Origin: Desulfobacterales bacterium
GTDB taxonomy: Bacteria; Desulfobacterota; Desulfobulbia; Desulfobulbales; Desulfocapsaceae
Direction: 5' to 3'
Length of the DNA stretch: 5,893 bases
NCBI GenBank assembly: GCA_013042695.1
Contig: JABDPQ010000049.1
Location: 1-5,893 of the forward strand
Position 1 is the first letter of the stretch. Every line of letters starts with the position of its first letter. Made by a program: the position numbers and the translations under genes. Shown here in pieces: positions 1-5,893 of this stretch. The notes under the pieces are model-generated. The model worked only from the letters and a program-made list of their open reading frames with translations, was not told the DNA's origin and did no database searches.

Positions 1-884
1 CTTTTTCTGACTTCACCGCTGCCATAAAAAATGGGAAATGGATGCTCGACTAAGTGAACAATAATGCCATGGTCACTGGTTAGATGTATCTCTGAGATAG
101 ATTGTGCTGGCAAATTAGGGTCATTACCTCGGACTAAGCGAAGAAAATGTAACGACTCTTTGAGCAGCTTTAACCGTTCCGCACTATCAGTCACCTGCTC
201 AAGGCCGCTAATAACAGGGTAATCCAGGTCCATTCCCCCTTCTACCTGCGCAAATGACTCACCTTTTTGATCAAGATAAAATAGTGATGCATGCTCTTCT
301 GCGCCTACAGCGAGGAGTGCATATGGAACAAATTCTTCAATCTGCAGCACCACCTTATCGGGCCAATGCTTGATCACATCAACCGTTTTTACCCATTTAT
401 TTTCTGTTTTAATGGCTTGTGCAACTGCTTCTGAGTCGACAGCAAGCAAACTGGAACTAACCTGTAACCCAGAAGAATTGCGAACCTTTGCGGTTGAAGC
501 TTTTATACAACCGCTAACCGTAATGGAAGAGATGCGAAAATAGTCCAACTTCTCAAAAATACCGGCAACATTGCTGATGCCATCGGCTTTAATGAACAGG
601 GTAACCGATGCGGCCAAACAGATAACAAGAACAAGTTTTCTACGCCATGTATTACTTTTGTCTGCCTGATTATAAGATTGCAATGAAGCTGTCTTTTTTT
701 TGCCCCAATATATATTGAGTTTTCTCAGTATGCTGCTTTTCTGCTTATGCTCATCCTGGCTCAAACGAACATAAACATCTCGACCGACATCAACACGTCC
801 TTTGTTGCGGATACCATTGAGATTTTCTGATCTCTTATTCTTTCGTCTCTTAAACCACATATTTACGGAGCGAATCGCTTTCAC
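1..884 (-). CDS. ftsQ: Cell division protein FtsQ, 5' part, C-terminus beyond the window
   Basis: FtsQ is the bitopic inner-membrane divisome protein that bridges early and late division proteins through its periplasmic domain. I translated this frame by hand: it is open for 294 codons from a GTG at 884 to the left edge. Residues 1-82 are a very basic cytoplasmic tail (about 24 K/R). Residues 84-98 (LVLVICLAASVTLFI) form a single membrane segment. About 116-187 is a POTRA domain, starting FRISSITVSG and ending in the typical WPDKVVLQIEEFVP. A beta domain follows (FYLDQKGESF, then DYPVISGLE at 221-229) and is cut off, probably some tens of residues short of its end. The GTG is chosen because GGAGGT lies 9 bases upstream and the start overlaps the murB stop (GTGA). 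ATG at 860 is in frame but has no ribosome binding site. Family identity rests on architecture, position after murB and the POTRA pattern. Confidence 0.9.
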   Translation of the reverse strand, partial: MKAIRSVNMWFKRRKNKRSENLNGIRNKGRVDVGRDVYVRLSQDEHKQKSSILRKLNIYWGKKKTASLQSYNQADKSNTWRRKLVLVICLAASVTLFIKADGISNVAGIFEKLDYFRISSITVSGCIKASTAKVRNSSGLQVSSSLLAVDSEAVAQAIKTENKWVKTVDVIKHWPDKVVLQIEEFVPYALLAVGAEEHASLFYLDQKGESFAQVEGGMDLDYPVISGLEQVTDSAERLKLLKESLHFLRLVRGNDPNLPAQSISEIHLTSDHGIIVHLVEHPFPIFYGSGEVRK

Positions 885-1810
885 AGAAACTGCACCTCCG
901 GTTCAAGAATGACTCCGCTTGTTTTCTTTACTTGCTCTTGAACCACGCGCATCAGCTCAATTAGGTCTGCAGCAGTTGCTTTACCACGGTTAACGAAAAA
1001 ATTTGCATGTTTTTCAGAAACCTTTGCATCACCAACGCTAAAACCTTTCATCCCGGAAGCTTCAATAAGCTGCCCGGCACTTACTCCAGGAGGATTTTTG
1101 AAAAAAGAACCGGCAGTGGGCATTCCGGATGGTTGTTTGCTTAGGCGTTCTTGACGCAGTTTTTTCATTTCATCGCGGATCTCAGCTGATTTGCTCTGCT
1201 TGAGCACAAGCTGGACGCCGGTAATAACCGAATTTCGATGTGATCCTGAAAAATTCTCGCAACACCGATAAGTAAATGAGAGATCCTTGCGAACAAGCGT
1301 TGCAGCTCGCTGAGAATCTACCAGTTCAACGCTATATAAAATCTCACTGATTTCAGTTCCCCAAGCGCCGGCATTCATCACCACGGCGCCGCCTATACTT
1401 CCCGGAATACCTGTAGCAAACTCTAAGCCGGCAAGGTTTTTTTCAGCACACCAGTCTGTTAAACGTGCAAGGCTGGCAGCGGCACCGCACCGCACAATAA
1501 CAGCTCCATCTCCCAAATAATTTCCCCTGACAATGTACTTGAAGCTGTCACCGAGCACAATAATTACTCCATTAAAACCATGATCCGGTGCCACGATATT
1601 TGAACCTCTGCCAATCAATTTCCAGACTACTTTCTCATCTTCACAGAGTCCGATAACCTCCTGTATCTCTTTACCATCAAGCAGCGTGACCAAAGCATCA
1701 GCCGGGCCACCGATCCTGAAAGTTGTCCATGCCATAAGAGGGGCATCCCAGAGCACTGGACTGCTGACAACTCTGGTCAACGCTGCTTTCAGGGAGGAGT
1801 TCAAGGACAT
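881..1810 (-). CDS. murB: UDP-N-acetylenolpyruvoylglucosamine reductase MurB
   Basis: This cytoplasmic FAD enzyme reduces UDP-GlcNAc-enolpyruvate with NADPH to give UDP-MurNAc, the substrate of MurC encoded just upstream. The 309-residue protein has full family length. FAD-binding motifs are TTFRIGGPAD (29-38), GRGSNI (67-72) and the GIPGSIGGAVVMNAGAWG block (134-151). The tyrosine-arginine pair is Y181-R182. The catalytic serine is S235 in AGSFFKNP, and the C-terminal glutamate is E305 in LEPEV. Length and the tight spacing between the motifs suit the shorter type II enzymes. After Y181-R182 the usual YRxS serine is replaced by cysteine (YRCC). The ATG at 1810 follows the murC stop by 9 bases with only a weak GAG upstream, so initiation probably depends on ribosomes finishing murC. 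The TGA stop overlaps the ftsQ GTG. Confidence 0.96.
   Translation of the reverse strand: MSLNSSLKAALTRVVSSPVLWDAPLMAWTTFRIGGPADALVTLLDGKEIQEVIGLCEDEKVVWKLIGRGSNIVAPDHGFNGVIIVLGDSFKYIVRGNYLGDGAVIVRCGAAASLARLTDWCAEKNLAGLEFATGIPGSIGGAVVMNAGAWGTEISEILYSVELVDSQRAATLVRKDLSFTYRCCENFSGSHRNSVITGVQLVLKQSKSAEIRDEMKKLRQERLSKQPSGMPTAGSFFKNPPGVSAGQLIEASGMKGFSVGDAKVSEKHANFFVNRGKATAADLIELMRVVQEQVKKTSGVILEPEVQFL
894..899 (-). promoter_or_regulatory. Ribosome binding site of ftsQ inside murB
   Basis: The minus strand reads GGAGGT here, a near-perfect Shine-Dalgarno match, 9 bases before the GTG at 884. It lies within the murB codons for P304, E305 and V306. It decides the ftsQ start in favour of the GTG over the ATG at 860, whose upstream sequence is not purine-rich. 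It is the clearest ribosome binding site at any junction in the window. Confidence 0.8.
900..944 (-). repeat. 9-bp inverted repeat abutting the ftsQ ribosome binding site
   Basis: On the minus strand GGTTCAAGA (944-936) is followed after 27 bases by its exact reverse complement TCTTGAACC (908-900). The ftsQ GGAGGT begins at the very next base. The repeat lies in the last murB codons. In the mRNA it could form a stem directly beside the Shine-Dalgarno sequence. This is a sequence observation; any regulatory role is inference, and a 9-bp repeat with a loop this large can arise by chance in a window of this size. It has no U-tract and does not look like a terminator. Confidence 0.45.
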
Positions 1811-1819
1811 GTTCGCATC

Positions 1820-3199
1820 TCAATTATTCGTAAGTATCTCAACGAGGGTTTCTCCCGCCTTGACGATATTGCCAGCACCCAGGCTTAAAACAAGATCTCC
1901 AGGCTGCAGCAGTGGTCTCACTTCAGCGGCGACTTCAGACACATCGGGAACATATAAGGTATGCCGTTGTCCGTGCAGACGAATTTCTTCAAGTAAGCGC
2001 TTGCTGGTAATACCGTCAATAGGAGTTTCACTTGCTGCATAAATATCTGTCATAACTAAAAGATCTGCCTGACGAAAGCAGGTGAGAAACTCTTTGAACA
2101 ATCCCTTGGTTCTGCTGTATCGATGAGGCTGAAAAAGTACAACCAGCCGCTTTTTCGGCCACGCCTGTTTAATCGCTGAAAGTGTCGCCAGGATCTCTGT
2201 CGGGTGGTGACCATAATCATCGAGGACCAAAATATTATCGACCATTCCCTTGTGCTGAAGCCTGCGCTGCACACCAGCAAATGAACGAAGAGCTGCGGCA
2301 ATCACCTCAAAGGAAATTTCCAACTCCAGTCCAACACAAATGGCAGCCAGGGAATTATAGACGTTATGTGTTCCGGGCTGACCCAAATCTATTGATCCAA
2401 GAGTCTCTTCTCCCTGTTTGACAACAAAATGAATCCGACCATTGTCAAAGGCTAGCTCTTCCGCATAGAGATCAGCCTGTCTGGTGAGCCCGTAGGTAAT
2501 TACCCGTTTTTTAATTTCTGGGAGAATATCCGTAATGTGCGGATCATCCAGACAAACGATAGCTGCTCCGTAAAACGGAATCTTATCGATGAACTGCAGG
2601 AAAGATGATTTGATATGATCAATATCACGGTAGTAATCAAGATGCTCCAAATCGATATTTGTTATTACCTCGACTACCGGAGCAAGTTTTAAAAATGAGC
2701 CATCGCTCTCATCAGCTTCTGCTACAAGAAACTCTCCTTCACCCAGCTTGGCGTTTCCTCCCAGGCAGTCGACTCTGCCTCCGACAACTATTGTAGGATC
2801 CATGTCAGCCTGCGCCATCATCCAACTCACCATAGATGATGTGGACGTCTTTCCATGACTCCCAGCTATGGCGATACCGTATTTCTTCAAACGCATCAAC
2901 TCTGCCAGCATTTCAGCCCGCATGATCACAGGAATATTAGCCTCATGGGCAGCCAACACTTCAGGGTTGGCTTCATCTATTGCCGAAGAGGTCACCACGA
3001 CATCGGCTCCTGTCATCCATTCCCGTTTATGGTCCACATAAACGCTACATCCAAGTCGGGCAAGATTATCGGTTATAACGGACTGATTGAGATCAGAGCC
3101 CGATACACGATAGCCAAGATTTACGAGAAGTTCGGCAATACCGCTCATTCCGATTCCACCAATTCCAACAAAATGGATGTGCTTGGTTTTATGATACAT
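1820..3199 (-). CDS. murC: UDP-N-acetylmuramate--L-alanine ligase MurC
   Basis: This is the first Mur ligase: it uses ATP to join L-alanine to UDP-MurNAc in the cytoplasm. The 459 residues show all three ligase domains. The N-terminal nucleotide-binding fold has GIGGIGMSG (12-20). The central ATPase domain has the P-loop AGSHGKTST (112-120), EADESDGSF (161-169) and TNIDLEHLDYY (180-190). GTHNVYNSLAA (277-287) and FAGVQRRL (307-314) follow, and the C-terminal domain carries DDYGHHPTEI (327-336), FQPHRYSRT (356-364) and LGAGNI (440-445). DYGHHP separates MurC from MurD, MurE and MurF. The ATG at 3199 lies 6 bases after the murG stop. Only a weak AAAGAAA precedes it, flanked by short TGTCA/TGACA complementary arms (3204-3208 and 3215-3219). 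Coupled translation from murG is therefore likely. No missing catalytic motif was seen. Confidence 0.97.
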   Translation of the reverse strand: MYHKTKHIHFVGIGGIGMSGIAELLVNLGYRVSGSDLNQSVITDNLARLGCSVYVDHKREWMTGADVVVTSSAIDEANPEVLAAHEANIPVIMRAEMLAELMRLKKYGIAIAGSHGKTSTSSMVSWMMAQADMDPTIVVGGRVDCLGGNAKLGEGEFLVAEADESDGSFLKLAPVVEVITNIDLEHLDYYRDIDHIKSSFLQFIDKIPFYGAAIVCLDDPHITDILPEIKKRVITYGLTRQADLYAEELAFDNGRIHFVVKQGEETLGSIDLGQPGTHNVYNSLAAICVGLELEISFEVIAAALRSFAGVQRRLQHKGMVDNILVLDDYGHHPTEILATLSAIKQAWPKKRLVVLFQPHRYSRTKGLFKEFLTCFRQADLLVMTDIYAASETPIDGITSKRLLEEIRLHGQRHTLYVPDVSEVAAEVRPLLQPGDLVLSLGAGNIVKAGETLVEILTNN

Positions 3200-3205
3200 A
3201 CGTTG

Positions 3206-4324
3206 TCATTTCTTTGACATTTGCAAACATATATCAACGATCCTCTCAGCAGCATTAGGAATACCGAGCTGCTTCATGGCCTCTGACATCTGTTGACGTT
3301 TTTCTGGATGCACAATTAAAGGTTCAAGCACAGATTTAAGTATTCCTGCTGTCAAATCGAATTGCTGCAGAAGAACTGCGCCACCTCCAGCGGCATACCA
3401 GGCTCCATTTTTTTCCTGATGATTATCTGCTGCGTAAGGATAAGGAATTAACAGGGCAGGTTTGCCAAGTACCGCAAGCTCAGCAAGCGTCGTTGCTCCG
3501 GCCCGTGAAACAACAATATCGGCCTGTCCATAAATCTCTGCCATGTCCGCAAAGAATGCTGAAACACGAGCATCTATCCCGGCTGTTTTGTAAGCTTTGA
3601 CAACCATTTTTTCATCTGCCTTACCTGTCTGATGGATCACCTTCAAGTTAGTAAAGGCATCATCTTTTAAGCTGAATATTTCAACCATCAATTCATTAAT
3701 GGCATGTGCCCCCTGGCTCCCCCCCAGAATAAGCAGCGTCGTCTTCTGGTTTGAGTGCGGAGGCAATGAAGACAAATCCAGAATGGCGCTGCGAACGGGG
3801 TTTCCGGTTAACACGGTCTTGCCCGCTGGAAAATAATCTCTGCTATCCGGCAACGATATGCACACCCTACCCGCAACACGTCCAAGTTTTCGGTTAGCCA
3901 TACCTGGTATTGAGTTCTGTTCATGAATCACAGTCGGTATGCCAATTATCGATGCAGCTGCAACCACTGGACCCGTAACATAACCACCAACTCCGCAGAC
4001 AACGTGGGGCTTGAATCTCAAAATCTGATAACACGCCTGGCAAAATGTTACCGGCAAAATGGCGAGTGCCAGTAACAGGGCTGGAAGGCTTTTCCCTTTT
4101 AAACCAAGACTATGAACTGTCTTGACCGTAAAACCATAACGTTCGAGATGTTCACGATCGAGCTTGCGGCGCGTACCGATGAAGAGGACATGACTCCCTG
4201 GCATCCTGGCAAAAAGATTTTGAGCCGCAGCAACTGCAGGGAAGAGGTGGCCTCCGGTCCCCCCTCCTGTCAACAGCAGCCGAAGCTGCCTGTTTACTCC
4301 TGTAGACTCACTCACCTGCATCAT
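3206..4324 (-). CDS. murG: Lipid II synthase MurG (undecaprenyl-PP-MurNAc-pentapeptide GlcNAc transferase)
   Basis: MurG is a peripheral inner-membrane GT-B glycosyltransferase that transfers GlcNAc from UDP-GlcNAc to lipid I, completing lipid II. Of 372 residues, the N-terminal acceptor domain has GGGTGGH (20-26), a hydrophobic membrane-facing stretch (80-104), GGYVTGP (113-119) and HEQN (134-137). The donor domain has GNPVR (174-178), GGSQGA (201-206), HQTG (231-234), SRAGATTLAEL (273-283) and the UDP-GlcNAc loop AADNHQEKN (298-306). The start is uncertain. ATG at 4324 overlaps the murD stop (ATGA), but the GAGGA motif touches it directly. ATG at 4321 has 3 bases of spacing. GTG at 4315 has 9 bases and would leave 16 residues before GGGTGGH, close to the E. 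coli protein. murG follows murD directly, with no ftsW between them. Confidence 0.97.
   Translation of the reverse strand: MMQVSESTGVNRQLRLLLTGGGTGGHLFPAVAAAQNLFARMPGSHVLFIGTRRKLDREHLERYGFTVKTVHSLGLKGKSLPALLLALAILPVTFCQACYQILRFKPHVVCGVGGYVTGPVVAAASIIGIPTVIHEQNSIPGMANRKLGRVAGRVCISLPDSRDYFPAGKTVLTGNPVRSAILDLSSLPPHSNQKTTLLILGGSQGAHAINELMVEIFSLKDDAFTNLKVIHQTGKADEKMVVKAYKTAGIDARVSAFFADMAEIYGQADIVVSRAGATTLAELAVLGKPALLIPYPYAADNHQEKNGAWYAAGGGAVLLQQFDLTAGILKSVLEPLIVHPEKRQQMSEAMKQLGIPNAAERIVDICLQMSKK
4272..4294 (-). repeat. Potential UUCG-tetraloop hairpin in the first codons of murG
   Basis: In the murG message the bases AACA, a bulged G, GCAGC, the loop UUCG, GCUGC and UGUU can pair into a 9-bp stem capped by the exceptionally stable C(UUCG)G tetraloop. 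It covers codons 11 to 18 and begins about 20 to 30 bases after the candidate start codons. It sits inside coding sequence and has no U-tract, so it is not a terminator. It might slow early elongation or affect initiation, but the pairing is read by eye and the function is inference. Confidence 0.4.
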
Positions 4325-5700
4325 TCCTCAAAACTGCTGAGATCAAGATTGTTAAACGCGTTGATAAAACAATTACCGCGGTCTATATAATCCTCAAACA
4401 TATCAAAACTTGCACACGCTGGAGCAAGAAGAACGAAATCCCCAGGCACAGCAATAGAAGCAGCATAATTGACGGCAGCGTCCAGGCTGCGGGCAATCTC
4501 AACAGGTGCCAAATCACCAAGGGCTTGTTCCAGGCGAAGCGTAGCCTCACCGATTACAATGAGCTCCTTTACATTTTGGGCAATCGCCTCGCGCAACAAG
4601 CGATAATCTTCCCCCTTATCCTTACCACCGGCAATCAGTATTACCCGCCCACCAAGTTGTTCTAGGGCTAGACTAACGGCACCAGTATTTGTCGCTTTGG
4701 AATCATTAATGTAGGTTACCCCACCCAACTCACCAATAACCTGGAGTCGATGAGCTCCCGGCTGGTATGAATGCAGTGTCTCATTGGCAACGTTCTCATT
4801 AACCTTAAAAGGCTGAATGGCCAGCAGAGCTGCCGCACAATTCTGCCTGCCTGATAACGTTTCGAGACTACTTCCGGCAAGATCATAAAAAACATGTCTG
4901 GCGGTGTCTGAAATGCGCACACCAGCCTCAGTGATGGAGGCTCCATATTCCGGATTCAAGCCAAAATGAAGATATGAGGATCTATTGCCTAGGTGCATAT
5001 AGTCTCTGCACAATTGATCATCCCCATTGATGATAGCCAGATCAATAGCCCCACCTCCGGCAAAAATATTCATCTTGGCAGCCGCATAGCGTTCAAGGGT
5101 TCCATGGCGGTCTAGATGGTCAGGGGAAATATTCAATAACACGGCAACGTTTGGAACGAAAGAGTCATTGAGCTCAAGCTGGAAGCTGGATAACTCGAGA
5201 ACCACAATATCGTATGGATTCGGATTCATAAGATAATCAGCTATCGGGGTACCGATATTGCCACCGATAAATGGTTTATAGCCTGCTGCTGTCAATAATT
5301 CACCGATCAGCTCTGTAACGGTTGTCTTGCCATTGGTACCGGTTATAGCGATTACCGGAGACGAGATGTGATCTGCAGCGAGTGCCAATTCACCTATGAC
5401 CGGAATACCTTGCTCTTTAACCCTTACAAGGACTGGATGATCTGATGCCACACCAGGACTGATTACGACCCGAGATGCCTTGATCAAGAAGTCGTCAGTA
5501 TGAACTCCGCCCTCATACTCTGCGGAACAATCCATCAAGACCTGCTTTTGTTTTGTATCAAGCTCATGATAATGCTTCCTATCTGAGACCATGATTGATG
5601 CACCGCATGTTGCCAGGTACCTTGCTACTGACTGCCCTGAACGGCCAAATCCGACTACCGCAATTTTTGCTCCCGGCACTATGGTCGTTTGCAATTCCAT
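4321..5700 (-). CDS. murD: UDP-N-acetylmuramoyl-L-alanine--D-glutamate ligase MurD
   Basis: This is the second Mur ligase: it uses ATP to add D-glutamate to UDP-MurNAc-L-Ala in the cytoplasm. The 459 residues match the family. The N-terminal UDP-binding fold has GFGRSG (17-22). The ATPase domain has the P-loop GTNGKTT (121-127), LELSSFQL (168-175) and NISPDHLDRHGT (190-201) with the metal-site H195. K209 in YAAAK is the expected carbamylated lysine. The C-terminal domain has YINDSKATN (330-338), AGGKDKG (357-363) and PACASFDMFEDY (427-438). One motif is off consensus: the interdomain GxHN reads GRQN (284-287) with alanine in place of the second asparagine. The first asparagine, N287, is kept. 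The ATG at 5700 shares one base with the mraY TAA stop. Only a weak GAAG precedes it, partly within a short GCAAC/GTTGC inverted repeat (5705-5709 and 5716-5720), so coupling to mraY is likely. Confidence 0.97.
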   Translation of the reverse strand: MELQTTIVPGAKIAVVGFGRSGQSVARYLATCGASIMVSDRKHYHELDTKQKQVLMDCSAEYEGGVHTDDFLIKASRVVISPGVASDHPVLVRVKEQGIPVIGELALAADHISSPVIAITGTNGKTTVTELIGELLTAAGYKPFIGGNIGTPIADYLMNPNPYDIVVLELSSFQLELNDSFVPNVAVLLNISPDHLDRHGTLERYAAAKMNIFAGGGAIDLAIINGDDQLCRDYMHLGNRSSYLHFGLNPEYGASITEAGVRISDTARHVFYDLAGSSLETLSGRQNCAAALLAIQPFKVNENVANETLHSYQPGAHRLQVIGELGGVTYINDSKATNTGAVSLALEQLGGRVILIAGGKDKGEDYRLLREAIAQNVKELIVIGEATLRLEQALGDLAPVEIARSLDAAVNYAASIAVPGDFVLLAPACASFDMFEDYIDRGNCFINAFNNLDLSSFEE

Positions 5701-5893
5701 TAGCGCAACTTCAATGTTGCCAGGGCCAAGAAACCCAAGATAATTGAAACAATCCAGAACCTGACAACCACTTTCGTTTCATGCCAGCCTTTTTTCTCAA
5801 AATGGTGATGAAAAGGGGCCATCAGGAATATTCTCCTGCCTTTGGTCATTTTAAAATAACCAACCTGCATGATGACTGATACTGCCTCCATAA
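5700..5893 (-). CDS. mraY: Phospho-N-acetylmuramoyl-pentapeptide-transferase MraY, C-terminal 63 residues
   Basis: MraY is the polytopic inner-membrane enzyme that moves phospho-MurNAc-pentapeptide from UDP to undecaprenyl phosphate, forming lipid I for MurG. Only the end of the gene is present, since the frame is open through the right edge. The visible part has the family signature MAPFHHHFEKKGW, whose three histidines belong to the active site, then VVVRFWI, a final membrane segment (IVSIILGFLALATL) and the typical end LKLR. The ATG at 5891 aligns with an internal position of the family (usually VETLSVILQV), so it is not a start. The TAA stop shares its last base with the murD ATG, which fits the usual mraY-murD order. 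Identity is firm despite the short fragment. Confidence 0.96.
   Translation of the reverse strand, partial: MEAVSVIMQVGYFKMTKGRRIFLMAPFHHHFEKKGWHETKVVVRFWIVSIILGFLALATLKLR

Noticed and set aside
1686..2042. Plus-strand open frame of 118 codons across the murC-murB junction
   Set aside because: It lies antisense to two well-supported genes, its translation has no recognisable domain, and it has the look of a chance frame opposite conserved coding sequence.
2855..3217. Plus-strand open frame of 120 codons opposite the start of murC
   Set aside because: It is fully antisense to the conserved MurC N-terminal domain, with no family resemblance in its translation.
3204..3219. TGTCA/TGACA inverted repeat at the murG-murC junction as a terminator
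   Set aside because: The stem is only 5 AU-rich pairs with no U-tract, and a terminator inside this tightly packed operon is unlikely.
3719..3725. Run of seven G bases in the murG coding strand as a frameshift site
   Set aside because: It encodes the conserved GGSQGA motif and the frame is intact on both sides, so there is no sign of slippage beyond the tract itself.
4263..4268. Perfect AGGAGG on the minus strand inside murG as a ribosome binding site
   Set aside because: No start codon follows at a suitable distance in any useful frame. The bases encode the conserved GGGTGGH glycine loop, which explains the G-rich run.
4112..4390. Plus-strand open frame opposite the murD-murG junction
   Set aside because: It is antisense to the murG start and the murD end, both clearly coding, and has no recognisable features.
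5705..5720. GCAAC/GTTGC inverted repeat at the mraY end as a regulatory hairpin
   Set aside because: Five pairs with a 6-base loop are expected often by chance, and they lie in conserved mraY codons (ATLKLR).
5699..5891. A separate small membrane protein starting at the ATG at 5891
   Set aside because: The sequence is the MraY C-terminus (MAPFHHHFEKKGW and LKLR end), and the frame is open to the window edge, so the ATG is internal.

Overview
The window is an internal piece of a division and cell wall (dcw) gene cluster. All six genes read leftwards on the minus strand and are packed with almost no intergenic DNA. In the direction of transcription (right to left) the order is mraY (3' end only), murD, murG, murC, murB, ftsQ (5' part only, running off the left edge). 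There are no RNA genes, mobile elements, CRISPR arrays, promoters or terminators that I can support. No stretch longer than 9 bases lies outside a gene.

The junctions are those of one co-transcribed, translationally coupled operon. mraY/murD share one base (TAATG), murD/murG overlap by 4 (ATGA), murG/murC are 6 bases apart, murC/murB 9 bases apart, and murB/ftsQ overlap by 4 (GTGA). The promoter and terminator must lie outside the window.

Together the genes carry out consecutive steps of peptidoglycan precursor synthesis. MurB makes UDP-MurNAc, MurC adds L-Ala and MurD adds D-Glu. MraY then moves the finished MurNAc-pentapeptide onto undecaprenyl phosphate (lipid I), and MurG adds GlcNAc to give lipid II. 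FtsQ is the divisome scaffold that links this output to septum formation. murE and murF are presumably upstream of mraY, and ftsA and ftsZ downstream of ftsQ, but neither pair is visible.

The organism is a bacterium, most likely Gram-negative, with a GC content near one half by eye. murB between murC and ftsQ, together with the style of the FtsQ sequence (for example a DYPVISGLE segment after the POTRA domain), is most reminiscent of Desulfobacterota/Deltaproteobacteria. That assignment is an inference of moderate to low confidence.

I see no undescribed system here. The points worth a second look are modest. There is no ftsW between murD and murG, and no ddl between murB and ftsQ. A 9-bp inverted repeat abuts the ftsQ ribosome binding site. 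A stem with a UUCG tetraloop lies in the first codons of murG. FtsQ has a long basic cytoplasmic tail, and MurD and MurB each carry motif substitutions.
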